A stretch of DNA of 7,816 nt from Campylobacterales bacterium (GCA_027023175.1 JALVWW010000276.1:1-7816), one strand, 5' to 3'. Counted from the first letter of the stretch, positions 1 to 6,925 are shown. The notes: generated by a model from the letters alone, not told the origin. Numbers and translations: made by a program.

Positions 1-944
1 ACTTAAATATATTTCCTAGACTTATCCCTATATACCTTTTGAGTGGATTTTTGCTACTGTTTGTTATCATGTATAAAATGCTCAGACCTAAAAGTTCTAT
101 CAAATGGATAGTTAGATTTTTCTTTGTGGTGATACTTTTGGCATTTATTGCCCAAACTTTCAATATGGGACTTAGATGGTATGTTTCAGGTCATGCTCCT
201 TGGAGTAACGGTTATGAGTCAATGATATATATATCTTGGGCATTGATGTTAGCAGGACTTATATTTTCTAAGCAATCAGTTATGTCTCTTTCATTGACTG
301 CAATACTTTCAGGTGTATTTTTATTTGTAGCTCATTTAAGCTGGATGGATCCTGAGATAACCAACCTAGTGCCTGTACTTAAATCTTACTGGCTTATGGT
401 GCATGTTTCAGTTATCACGGCAAGTTACGGCTTTTTGGGGTTAAATGCACTTTTAGGATTTTTCACATTGATAATGTTTATCATGCTAAGCAATGATCCT
501 AAAAATCCTCGAAATGAACATATCCAAAGAAGTATCACGGAAGCTACAAGAGTAAATGAGATGTCGATGATACTTGGACTTATGCTTTTGACGATGGGTA
601 ACTTTTTAGGTGGAGTTTGGGCAAATGAGTCTTGGGGTAAATACTGGAGTTGGGATCCAAAAGAGACTTGGGCACTTGTAAGTATCTTGGTATATGCTGC
701 GGTAGTTCATATGAGACTTATTCCAAAGCTTAACTCTCAGTTTGCATTTGCGGTAGCCGCTACTTTAGCTTATGCATCTGTTATCATGACATACCTTGGA
801 GTAAACTACTATCTCTCAGGTATGCACTCCTATGCTGCAGGAGAGCCTATACCAATTCCGCAATGGATATATTGGGTGATAGGGGTTGTATTTGCAACAA
901 TTATCATAGCTATTCCTAAGAAAAAATACTCCAAAAGATTATAA
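1..944 (+). CDS. ccsBA: Cytochrome c biogenesis protein CcsBA, C-terminal (CcsA-like) part; 5' end outside window
   Basis: This is the haem exporter/cytochrome c synthetase of system II. It carries haem across the inner membrane and attaches it to CXXCH motifs of periplasmic apocytochromes. The reading frame is open from the first complete codon (base 3). The TTG at 39 is therefore an internal Leu and not a start, and 313 C-terminal residues are visible. Numbering from that TTG, the tryptophan-rich WWD signature is at residues 194-214 (WGKYWSWDPKETWALV core). The conserved 'GHAPWSNGYES' segment is at 51-61. Three histidines, H122 (MVHVS), H224 (VVHMRL) and H263 (GMHSY), match the order and approximate spacing of the two periplasmic haem ligands and the intervening transmembrane His of the characterised Helicobacter CcsBA. 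Multiple hydrophobic helices fill the rest. Campylobacterota usually carry CcsB and CcsA fused in one protein of about 900-1000 residues, so the CcsB half probably lies to the left; that is inferred. A terminator follows directly. Confidence 0.93.
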   Translation, partial: LNIFPRLIPIYLLSGFLLLFVIMYKMLRPKSSIKWIVRFFFVVILLAFIAQTFNMGLRWYVSGHAPWSNGYESMIYISWALMLAGLIFSKQSVMSLSLTAILSGVFLFVAHLSWMDPEITNLVPVLKSYWLMVHVSVITASYGFLGLNALLGFFTLIMFIMLSNDPKNPRNEHIQRSITEATRVNEMSMILGLMLLTMGNFLGGVWANESWGKYWSWDPKETWALVSILVYAAVVHMRLIPKLNSQFAFAVAATLAYASVIMTYLGVNYYLSGMHSYAAGEPIPIPQWIYWVIGVVFATIIIAIPKKKYSKRL

Positions 945-948
945 AAAT

Positions 949-987
949 AAGCACTAAATATAAAAAATTTTATATTTAGTGCTTTTT
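949..987 (+). terminator. Rho-independent terminator of ccsBA
   Basis: A perfect 17-bp inverted repeat (arms 949-965 and 968-984, core GCACTAAATATAAAA) has almost no loop as written; in practice the AT base pairs at the tip would open. It is followed by T-rich sequence from 983. It begins 4 nt after the ccsBA stop codon. The stem is AT-rich with a GC-containing base, as is common in AT-rich genomes. Confidence 0.88.
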
Positions 988-1009
988 CTGACTTTTTTCT
1001 GACTTTTTT
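988..1009 (+). repeat. Two tandem 11-bp direct repeats upstream of torA
   Basis: CTGACTTTTTT occurs twice back to back (988-998 and 999-1009). A looser copy of the TG-plus-T-run pattern sits just before, at 980-987. The pair lies between the ccsBA terminator hairpin and the torA -10 box, so it covers the position of a -35 element. One helical turn of spacing fits an OmpR-family activator site, but it could also be simple slippage or the periodic T-tracts seen in Campylobacterota promoters. Confidence 0.75.
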
Positions 1010-1013
1010 TTAT

Positions 1014-1019
1014 TATACT
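1014..1019 (+). promoter_or_regulatory. Candidate -10 box of the torA promoter
   Basis: TATACT (1014-1019), overlapping TATTAT at 1011-1016, is preceded by runs of T with no recognisable TTGACA at the right distance. This is the usual look of sigma-70 promoters in Campylobacterota. Transcription would start near 1026, leaving a leader of about 24 nt that holds the ribosome binding site AAAGGA (1038-1043), 6 nt before the ATG. A promoter is required here because a terminator lies directly upstream. Confidence 0.6.
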
Positions 1020-1049
1020 TTCACAAAGTAAGTTTTGAAAGGATAAATT

Positions 1050-3446
1050 ATGAGTATTTCCAGAAGAAAGTTTTTACAGGGTAGTACGGCAGCCGCTGTA
1101 GTGTTGGGAAGTGGAAGTTTAAATGCCACAGAACTCTTTTCCCCGGTTAAGAAGATACCCCATGCCAGTCATTTTGGTCCATTTTATGCATATGTCAGAG
1201 ATGGAAAGATTATAGATATAGAGCCTCAAAAAGGATTGGATAAACGGCCAACCGGAATGATAAAAGCTCTAATTGATAGAACATACTCAAATACTAGAGT
1301 AAAATATCCCTATGTTAGAAAAACTTATCTTGAGGGAAGACCAAACCATAAAGAGCTTAGAGGCAATGATGAATTTATCAGAGTTAGTTGGGATGAAGCT
1401 TTGGATTTGGTTGCCAAAAAGATAAAAGAGACTCCAAGGGAGAGTATATATAATGGAACAACAGATGGATGGGCACATCCCGGTCTTGTAAATTATTGTC
1501 CTACACTTGCGGGAAGATTTTTCAATATTGTAAAAGGAGGATCAGTATCTATAGAGGGTGATTATAGTGTAGGAGCTGCTTTACAGACAAATCCTACTAT
1601 AGTGGGTGATATGGAAGTTTACTCTTTGCAGACTGCTCATGAAGTTTTACTTGCAAATACTGAAGTATATGTTATGTGGGGAGCGGATCTTTTTAAAACC
1701 AACAAGATAGATTTTGCCGTACCAAATCATAAAAATAGTGGTGAATATTACTTAAAATATAAAAAATCAGGTATGAAGTTTATATGTATCGACCCTATTA
1801 AAACAGAGAGTGCAAAATTGCTTGATGCTGAATGTATACATATACGACCAAATACTGATGTTGCTATGATGCTCGGTATGATGTATCATTTGTATGTGAC
1901 AGGAAAATATGATAAAAAATTTATAGAAAAATATACTGACGGTTTTGATAAATTTTTGCCTTATTTGCTTGGAAAAAGTGATGGGGTTGCCAAAACGCCT
2001 AAATGGGCTGCAAAGATTACTGAAGTTAGCGAGAAAAAGATAAAAGAGTTAGCCGAACTATTTGTATCAAAAAGAACATTTATCGCCGGAAACTGGTCTA
2101 TACAAAGAGCACAACATGGTGAACAAGCTCAGTGGGGCATCATAACACTTGCTTCTATGATAGGTCAGATAGGAATCCCCGGAGGTGGTTTTGGTTTTTC
2201 AATGCATTATGGTGGAGGCGGACAAGCAGCAGCCGGAGCAAATGGACCTGAAGGTTTTTCCCAGGGAAGAAATAGAGTTGATGCTATTATTCCGGCTTCA
2301 AGAATTGTTGAAACACTTTTGCATCCCGGTAAAAAGATAACTTTTACAGGAGAGACCATCACTCTTCCTCACATCAAACTTATGTATGTAGCCGGAGCTA
2401 ATAATGTCGGACATCAGCAGGATTTAAATAAGCTTATTGAAGGACTTAAGACTCTTGATACGCTTGTTGTTCAAGATCCATGGTGGACACCTACGGCTAA
2501 ATTTGCCGATATAGTTTTGCCTGCTACTACAACACTTGAGAGAAATGATATAAGTATGATAAGCGGTAGTTACTCAGGTGATGTTATCTATGCAATGAGA
2601 AAAGTTATAGACAACCCTTATGAAGCAAAAGATGACTTTGAGATTTATTCTCTTCTTGCAAAAAGATTTGGTGAGAGAAAATATAAAAGATTTACAGGCA
2701 ATAAAAGTGTAATGGAGCATATAAAAGATTTTTATGCTTCTTCAGACGGTCCAAAAGTAAAAAGTTTTGAAGAATTTTGGGAAAGTGGTCATGTAGAATT
2801 TAAGATACCAAAATCCGCCTATAAGTTTGTAAGGCATGGAGACTTTAGAAAAGATCCTAAAAAACATCCTTTAAAAACAGAAAGCGGTAAGATACAAATA
2901 TTTTCTAAAAAATTTGCCAGCTTTGGATATAAAGATTTTAAAGGTCATGTTACATGGTTTGAGCCTGCAGAGTATCTAGGAAGCAAGTTAACTGAAAAGT
3001 ATCCTTTGCATCTTTTGTCTCCTCATGCAACATATAGAAAGCACTCTCAGCTTGATAATACTTGGATACGAAAAGTGTATAAGATAAAAGATAGAGAGCC
3101 GATAAGAATAAATCCTAAAGATGCCAAAAAGTATGGCATACAAGATGGCGATGTTGTTGAAGTATACAACAGCAGAGGAAGATTGCTTGTCGGTGCAAAA
3201 GTTACAGATGATATTCGCGAAGGCGTTGTTGCCATAGAAGAGGGATCTTGGTATTGTCCTGAAAAACCGGGAGAGAAATATTCAAGAGGAAACAGTGGCA
3301 ATCCAAATGTATTAACATCCTCTAGACCTACTTCAAGTATGGCTCAAGCTTGTAGTGCCAATACAGTATTGGTAGCTATAAGAAAAGCTAAAGGTGAATT
3401 ATTGCCAAATCAGGCATATGTAATGCCAAAAACAGTTGAGGCATAA
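1050..3446 (+). CDS. torA: Periplasmic TMAO/DMSO-type molybdopterin reductase, TorA family
   Basis: This enzyme is predicted to reduce trimethylamine N-oxide, and possibly S-oxides, in the periplasm as a terminal respiratory acceptor. The 798 residues begin with a Tat signal: SRRKFLQ at 4-10, a hydrophobic stretch, and probable cleavage near residue 26. The sequence follows E. coli TorA closely along its length. Recognisable blocks are the presumed Mo-ligand Ser173 in GDYSVGA (170-176), LGQIG-type 'IGQIGIPGGGFGFS', 'ADIVLPATTTLERND', the SQLDN block near 660, and the C-terminal molydopterin-binding domain with 'TSSMAQACSANT' near 760-775. No N-terminal Cys cluster for an Fe-S centre is present, as expected for TorA/DorA/BisC enzymes. 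The residue two before active-site Trp141 is Asp139, where DMSO reductases have a Tyr. The closest known arrangement is C. jejuni Cj0264c with its cytochrome partner. The ATG has a good ribosome binding site. No torD is nearby. The exact substrate is uncertain; the family is not. Confidence 0.93.
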   Translation: MSISRRKFLQGSTAAAVVLGSGSLNATELFSPVKKIPHASHFGPFYAYVRDGKIIDIEPQKGLDKRPTGMIKALIDRTYSNTRVKYPYVRKTYLEGRPNHKELRGNDEFIRVSWDEALDLVAKKIKETPRESIYNGTTDGWAHPGLVNYCPTLAGRFFNIVKGGSVSIEGDYSVGAALQTNPTIVGDMEVYSLQTAHEVLLANTEVYVMWGADLFKTNKIDFAVPNHKNSGEYYLKYKKSGMKFICIDPIKTESAKLLDAECIHIRPNTDVAMMLGMMYHLYVTGKYDKKFIEKYTDGFDKFLPYLLGKSDGVAKTPKWAAKITEVSEKKIKELAELFVSKRTFIAGNWSIQRAQHGEQAQWGIITLASMIGQIGIPGGGFGFSMHYGGGGQAAAGANGPEGFSQGRNRVDAIIPASRIVETLLHPGKKITFTGETITLPHIKLMYVAGANNVGHQQDLNKLIEGLKTLDTLVVQDPWWTPTAKFADIVLPATTTLERNDISMISGSYSGDVIYAMRKVIDNPYEAKDDFEIYSLLAKRFGERKYKRFTGNKSVMEHIKDFYASSDGPKVKSFEEFWESGHVEFKIPKSAYKFVRHGDFRKDPKKHPLKTESGKIQIFSKKFASFGYKDFKGHVTWFEPAEYLGSKLTEKYPLHLLSPHATYRKHSQLDNTWIRKVYKIKDREPIRINPKDAKKYGIQDGDVVEVYNSRGRLLVGAKVTDDIREGVVAIEEGSWYCPEKPGEKYSRGNSGNPNVLTSSRPTSSMAQACSANTVLVAIRKAKGELLPNQAYVMPKTVEA

Positions 3447-3455
3447 AGGTTGCCT

Positions 3456-4013
3456 ATGAGTATATTAAAAGTATTTTTAGCCTGTGCAGTGACTTTTTCA
3501 CTAGCACAGGCAACATCATATTTATATCTTGACAATGGTGTAAAGTTGGATGTAAAAAAGGGCGATATAAGTATCTATAACGGTTCACCTGTAGAAAAAA
3601 TATCAAAAAAAGGCAAAAAAGTTTTAGTAAAAATAAGTGGCTATATCGGAAAAGACGGTAAGACACTTTATGCCACACCAAATAGAGAGCTGATATTGGC
3701 TTCGGTAAAAAAAGCCAATATGATAAAAAAAGATAGTAAAAACAGTAAAAAAGGAAGTGTGCAAGTTTTAATCTCAAAAGATAATTTAACTGATGATCCA
3801 GAAGAGGCTTGGGAGGAAAATTCCGACCTTTTTTATGACAAATGCACAAGATGTCACAGAGCAAGAGTTGTAAAAAAACATACTATGAAAGAGTGGGATG
3901 TGTTATTTAACAGTATGAAACAGTTTGCAAAGCCTACAAAAAAAGAGGCTAAATTGATTTTGAGATTTTTACACGCTTATGCAAAGGATGGAATACTTAC
4001 CCAGAAAGATTAG
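3456..4013 (+). CDS. Secreted monohaem cytochrome c, electron donor to TorA (Cj0265c/TorC C-domain type)
   Basis: This protein probably passes electrons to TorA in the periplasm. I chose the ATG at 3456 (185 aa): AAAGG at 3445-3449 is 6 nt upstream of it, whereas the alternative TTG at 3450 touches that ribosome binding site. A Sec signal peptide covers about residues 1-19, with probable cleavage after AQA. The middle section (about 25-90) is rich in short beta-like segments and looks SH3-like ('GSPVEKISKKGKKVLVKISGY'). After a lysine-rich linker comes one haem-binding motif CTRCH at 130-134, followed by a helical tail. The Met in 'NSMKQFAKP' (residue 154) is a candidate sixth ligand. The gene starts 9 nt after the torA stop, so the two are surely co-transcribed. 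The domain plan resembles the C-terminal monohaem domain of E. coli TorC without its tetrahaem, membrane-anchored part. Electrons must therefore come from another quinol-oxidising complex not seen here. Haem attachment would need CcsBA, encoded just upstream. Confidence 0.88.
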   Translation: MSILKVFLACAVTFSLAQATSYLYLDNGVKLDVKKGDISIYNGSPVEKISKKGKKVLVKISGYIGKDGKTLYATPNRELILASVKKANMIKKDSKNSKKGSVQVLISKDNLTDDPEEAWEENSDLFYDKCTRCHRARVVKKHTMKEWDVLFNSMKQFAKPTKKEAKLILRFLHAYAKDGILTQKD

Positions 4014-4020
4014 AGATATC

Positions 4021-4061
4021 TTTAAGTATAAAAAGTGTAAAATTTTTATACTTAAATTTTT
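4021..4061 (+). terminator. Perfect AT-only hairpin with T-run after the torA-cytochrome operon
   Basis: A perfect 14-bp inverted repeat (arms 4021-4034 and 4043-4056, TTTAAGTATAAAAA) has an 8-nt loop and is followed by five T's (4057-4061). It starts 7 nt after the cytochrome stop codon. The stem has only one G-C pair, so termination may be partial and some read-through into the response regulator is likely. The right arm also contains a TATACT promoter-like box, so the element may do both jobs. Confidence 0.65.
4038..4052 (+). promoter_or_regulatory. Candidate -10 boxes for the two-component operon
   Basis: TAAAAT (4038-4043, preceded by TG) and TATACT (4047-4052) both sit inside the hairpin. 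The second is embedded in TTATACTT-like sequence also found at the torA -10 box (shared core TATACTT). Either would give a very short leader holding AGAAG (4065-4069), 6 nt before the ATG. This is a weak call in such AT-rich DNA. Confidence 0.35.
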
Positions 4062-4075
4062 AAAAGAAGTTCCAA

Positions 4076-4765
4076 ATGGATAAAATGGTTCTAGAAAAGC
4101 TAAAAACATTAACAATCCTTTATGTAGAAGATGAGGAGGGTATCCGTAAAAAGATATCCGACTCATTGAAGTACTACGCAAAAGAGGTACTTGAAGCAAA
4201 AGACGGCGAAGAGGGTTTGAGGCTTTATCATGAGAAAAACCCCGATATTATCTACACTGATATTCTTATGCCAAAAATGGATGGAATTTCTTTGGTAAAA
4301 GAGATTAGAAAAAATGATAAAAAGATACCTATAGTTTTAGTTACCGCTCATACTGAAAAATCCTATCTTTTAAATGCCGTTGAATTACATTTGGAGCAGT
4401 ATATAGTAAAGCCTATCAGTCTAAAAGAGTTGAAAAATTCATTAAAAAAATGCCTTGATGTTATCTTGGAAAATCATCCTGTATCAGTAGAAATAGCAGA
4501 CGAGTACATATATGAAGCGGAAAATAAAATCATCAGATACAAAGACAAAGCAATAAAACTACAAAGAAAAGAAATAATGTTTTTAGAACTACTGATACAA
4601 AATAGGCATAAGGTTGTAACATATGAAGAGTTACAAGATGTTATTTGGCAAGATGATATTATGACTGACGGGGCATTGAAAACTTTAGTAGGTAGCTTAA
4701 GACAAAAACTTCCAAAACATTGCATTAAAAATTTATCCGGCATCGGATATAAGTTGACGGAGTAG
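4076..4765 (+). CDS. OmpR/PhoB-family response regulator
   Basis: This is a 229-residue DNA-binding response regulator. The receiver domain spans about residues 10-127. It shows the acidic pair E18/D19 (LYVEDEE), the phosphoacceptor Asp62 in YTDILMPKMDG, the switch Thr90 and the conserved Lys112 in VKPIS. The winged-helix DNA-binding domain covers about 145-229, ending in the recognition helix and wing ('DGALKTLVGSLRQKL', 'SGIGYKL'). The length is normal for the family. The kinase gene follows after 3 nt, so the two form a pair. Position next to torA and its cytochrome suggests it controls that operon, as TorR does in E. coli; this is inferred from context because orthology cannot be judged by eye. 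I found nothing broken or missing. Confidence 0.9.
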   Translation: MDKMVLEKLKTLTILYVEDEEGIRKKISDSLKYYAKEVLEAKDGEEGLRLYHEKNPDIIYTDILMPKMDGISLVKEIRKNDKKIPIVLVTAHTEKSYLLNAVELHLEQYIVKPISLKELKNSLKKCLDVILENHPVSVEIADEYIYEAENKIIRYKDKAIKLQRKEIMFLELLIQNRHKVVTYEELQDVIWQDDIMTDGALKTLVGSLRQKLPKHCIKNLSGIGYKLTE

Positions 4766-4768
4766 CTA

Positions 4769-6433
4769 TTGATAAAATATTTAAAGGGGAGGTATAAATT
4801 TTCTCTTATGGCAGTTTTGGGTATTGTTGCCATAAGTCTCATGTCATTTTTGGCATTTAAGATCTCAAAAAATGGTTTTGAAAGAATTAAGTATGTTTTT
4901 GAAGACTTTCAAAAGGTAGAAAATATTCAACAAAAATGTATCATTCCACTTTTTAAACTAAGAGAAATTACACTCTCTCTTTCAACAACAAACAGCAATG
5001 ACTATAAAACTATTTTGAGTTACAATTTGGCCAAATTGGTTAAAAAACTTGATATATCACTAAATAATTTGCATAACAGCATTGTTGATGGTATTTGGAG
5101 AAACTATAAAGAACTGGTATTTACCAAGGATAAAAATAGTAGAATCGGATTTAGCAGGGGAACATTTTCAAATGTCGGCAGTACTGAAAGAGAAGTATTT
5201 TATCAATTAATTTATAAACTAAAAAAGATTCAAGAAGAGTTGCTTACCCAATCAAATGATACATTTGAAAAGTCAAAATATCTTTTTAAAAAAGAGAAGA
5301 AAATTATCTTATATGGAACAGCCGTAGTTATTTTATTGACACTTGTTTTTGGTTTTATGATAGCAAGAGATATAATATTTTCTCTTGATAAGGTACAAAA
5401 CGGTTTAGAAAGATTTTTTTTACTCTTGGATAGAAAAATCAATAAAGATGAAAAAGTAAAGATAGATTTAAACAGTCATGATGAATTTGGAAAGATGGCT
5501 AAAATGATAAATGAAAATGTAGAGATCATAAGAGCAAATCTAAAAAAAGATATTAGTTTGATTGAGGATGCGACAAGTGTTATTGATGAGTTAAAAAAGG
5601 GACATCTTAAAAGAAGACTTCAAGAAGAGGCAAGTTCAAATGAGTTAAATAAATTAAAGAAAGTTGTTAATGAAATGTTAGATAGTCTTGAAGATAGAAT
5701 AGTGCAAGAAATTAGAGAAAGAACAAAACAAGAACAACTTTTAATCCAGCAAAGCAAACTCGCGGCAATGGGTAATATGGTAGGTAATATTGCTCATCAA
5801 TGGAGACAACCTCTTGGTGAAATAAGTGCAATATTGATGAATATGCAAGTAAGAAAAGAGTATGAAGATCTTGATGATGAACTTTTTGAGGAGAGTATAG
5901 AGGAGTGCAATAAAATATTATCTCACATGTCAAATACAATTAGTGATTTTCAAAATTTTTTCAAACCTTCAAAGAAAAAGATAAAATTTAGCTTATCCAA
6001 AGAGTGTGAAAATGCCAGTTATATTATAGAATCATCACTAAAATATAACAATATTGACTTTATAATAGACACAAAAGAGGATAGTCAAATATTTGGCTAT
6101 CCGCGAGAATTTTCTCAAGCAATACTAAATATACTTTCAAATGCAAAAGATGCCCTTTTGGAAAGAAAGATAAAAAATCCCTATATAAAAATGATTTTAA
6201 AAAAAGGCAAACATTTTGCTATTGTAAAGATAGAGGATAATGCGGGAGGGATTGATGAAAAAATTATTGATAGAATATTTGAACCATATTTTACCACCAA
6301 ACATGCAAAACAAGGAACAGGCATAGGTCTTTATATGAGCAAGATCATTATCGAAGAAAATATGCATGGTATTATTGATGTAAAAAAAATAGACAATGGT
6401 ACGGCATTTGTAATAAAATTATCTTTTAAATAA
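4769..6433 (+). CDS. Membrane sensor histidine kinase with tandem HAMP-like linker
   Basis: This 554-residue sensor kinase should phosphorylate the response regulator encoded just upstream. The start is TTG at 4769, with GGAG (4759-4762) 6 nt before it and overlapping the regulator's stop codon. The next ATG (4808) has its GGGGAGG 15 nt away, which is too far. In order, the protein has TM1 about 12-33, a helical periplasmic part of about 140 residues (34-176), and TM2 about 178-198. A HAMP segment (about 200-256, with HDEFGKMAKMINEN) is followed by a second HAMP-like segment (about 262-310, with SSNELNKLKKVVNEML). A coiled coil leads to the H-box with His343 in NIAHQWRQPLGE. The ATPase domain has an N-box (ILNILSNAKDAL, Asn458), G1 (EDNAGG, 489-494), F-box (FEPYFTTK) and G2 (GTGIGLYMSK). 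It has no receiver or HPt domain, unlike E. coli TorS. The ligand is unknown; TMAO or a related oxide is a contextual guess. Confidence 0.9.
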   Translation: MIKYLKGRYKFSLMAVLGIVAISLMSFLAFKISKNGFERIKYVFEDFQKVENIQQKCIIPLFKLREITLSLSTTNSNDYKTILSYNLAKLVKKLDISLNNLHNSIVDGIWRNYKELVFTKDKNSRIGFSRGTFSNVGSTEREVFYQLIYKLKKIQEELLTQSNDTFEKSKYLFKKEKKIILYGTAVVILLTLVFGFMIARDIIFSLDKVQNGLERFFLLLDRKINKDEKVKIDLNSHDEFGKMAKMINENVEIIRANLKKDISLIEDATSVIDELKKGHLKRRLQEEASSNELNKLKKVVNEMLDSLEDRIVQEIRERTKQEQLLIQQSKLAAMGNMVGNIAHQWRQPLGEISAILMNMQVRKEYEDLDDELFEESIEECNKILSHMSNTISDFQNFFKPSKKKIKFSLSKECENASYIIESSLKYNNIDFIIDTKEDSQIFGYPREFSQAILNILSNAKDALLERKIKNPYIKMILKKGKHFAIVKIEDNAGGIDEKIIDRIFEPYFTTKHAKQGTGIGLYMSKIIIEENMHGIIDVKKIDNGTAFVIKLSFK

Positions 6434-6441
6434 AAATATTG

Positions 6442-6447
6442 TAAAAT
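6442..6447 (+). promoter_or_regulatory. Candidate -10 box upstream of the TPR-like protein gene
   Basis: TAAAAT (6442-6447), preceded by TG, lies in the 45-nt gap after the kinase stop codon. The same 8-mer TGTAAAAT occurs at 4036-4043 in front of the response regulator. No hairpin separates kinase and downstream gene, so read-through is also possible. This is low-confidence because the region is nearly all A and T. Confidence 0.35.
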
Positions 6448-6478
6448 ACTTTTTTATTAGTAGAGAGGTTAAATTGTT

Positions 6479-6925
6479 ATGAAGAGATATTTGTTAATTT
6501 TGGTTTTGATAAGTGGTGTTTTATATGCTTGTAATTGTGCTATAGGTAGAGATATGATTAGATGTGATTATTATGTGGGGCAAAAGTTTGATAAAACTCA
6601 CCAAAAAGAGTGTTTAAAGTATGCAAGCAGTATCAATAAAGATGGAATGTATGCAAAGGCTTCTTGGTATTTTCTTTTAGGCGGTGATATAAAAAATGCT
6701 AAAATAAATGCACAAAAAGCTTTAAAGATAGGGCATCATTATGCAGCAGAATATTTAGGTATGGCTTATATTTTGGAAAATGATATAGAAAATGCAAAAA
6801 AAGAGTTTGCTTTTTTTAAAAACAAAGTCAAGAAAAACCAATATATAAAAAAGGATTTAAATATCTTAAAACACTTATATAGCAATTTTGATGATAAAGA
6901 GGTGCTGCAAATGTTAAAAGATTAG
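6479..6925 (+). CDS. Small secreted TPR-like protein, function unknown
   Basis: I do not recognise a named family. The 148 residues start at an ATG with AGAGAGG (6462-6468) 10 nt upstream. The N-terminus (1-17) is a signal peptide. LYAC at 15-18 loosely resembles a lipobox, but Tyr at -2 is atypical, so plain signal peptidase I cleavage after YA is equally possible. The mature N-terminus has four cysteines (C18, C20, C29, C45). The middle (about 58-118) reads as two TPR/Sel1-like helical hairpins, for example 'AKASWYFLLGGDIKNAKINAQKALKIG' and 'AAEYLGMAYILENDIENAKKEFAFF', written here as separate motifs. TPR folds usually mediate protein contacts. It is the last gene of the plus-strand run, behind the kinase, and may be an accessory to the sensor or simply independent. 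Coding seems certain from the ribosome binding site, signal peptide and helical repeats. Confidence 0.8.
   Translation: MKRYLLILVLISGVLYACNCAIGRDMIRCDYYVGQKFDKTHQKECLKYASSINKDGMYAKASWYFLLGGDIKNAKINAQKALKIGHHYAAEYLGMAYILENDIENAKKEFAFFKNKVKKNQYIKKDLNILKHLYSNFDDKEVLQMLKD

Noticed and set aside
39..41. TTG as the start of the ccsBA reading frame
   Set aside because: The frame stays open to the left edge with plausible membrane-protein sequence (LNIFPRLIPIYL), and the known family is much longer, so this is an internal codon.
3450..3452. TTG start for the cytochrome gene
   Set aside because: The ribosome binding site AAAGG ends at 3449, leaving no spacing; the ATG at 3456 is correctly spaced and gives a normal signal peptide.
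3454..3864. Long antisense open frame opposite the cytochrome gene
   Set aside because: The plus-strand gene has a signal peptide and a haem motif. The antisense frame is a low-complexity Leu/Phe/Tyr-rich by-product of the lysine-rich AT-rich coding strand.
4808..4810. ATG start for the histidine kinase with GGGGAGG upstream
   Set aside because: The spacing is 15 nt, too long. The TTG at 4769 has a correctly placed GGAG and adds the positive residues expected before TM1.
6524..6535. Lipobox making the TPR-like protein a lipoprotein
   Set aside because: LYAC has Tyr at -2, outside the usual pattern; kept only as a possibility within the gene entry.
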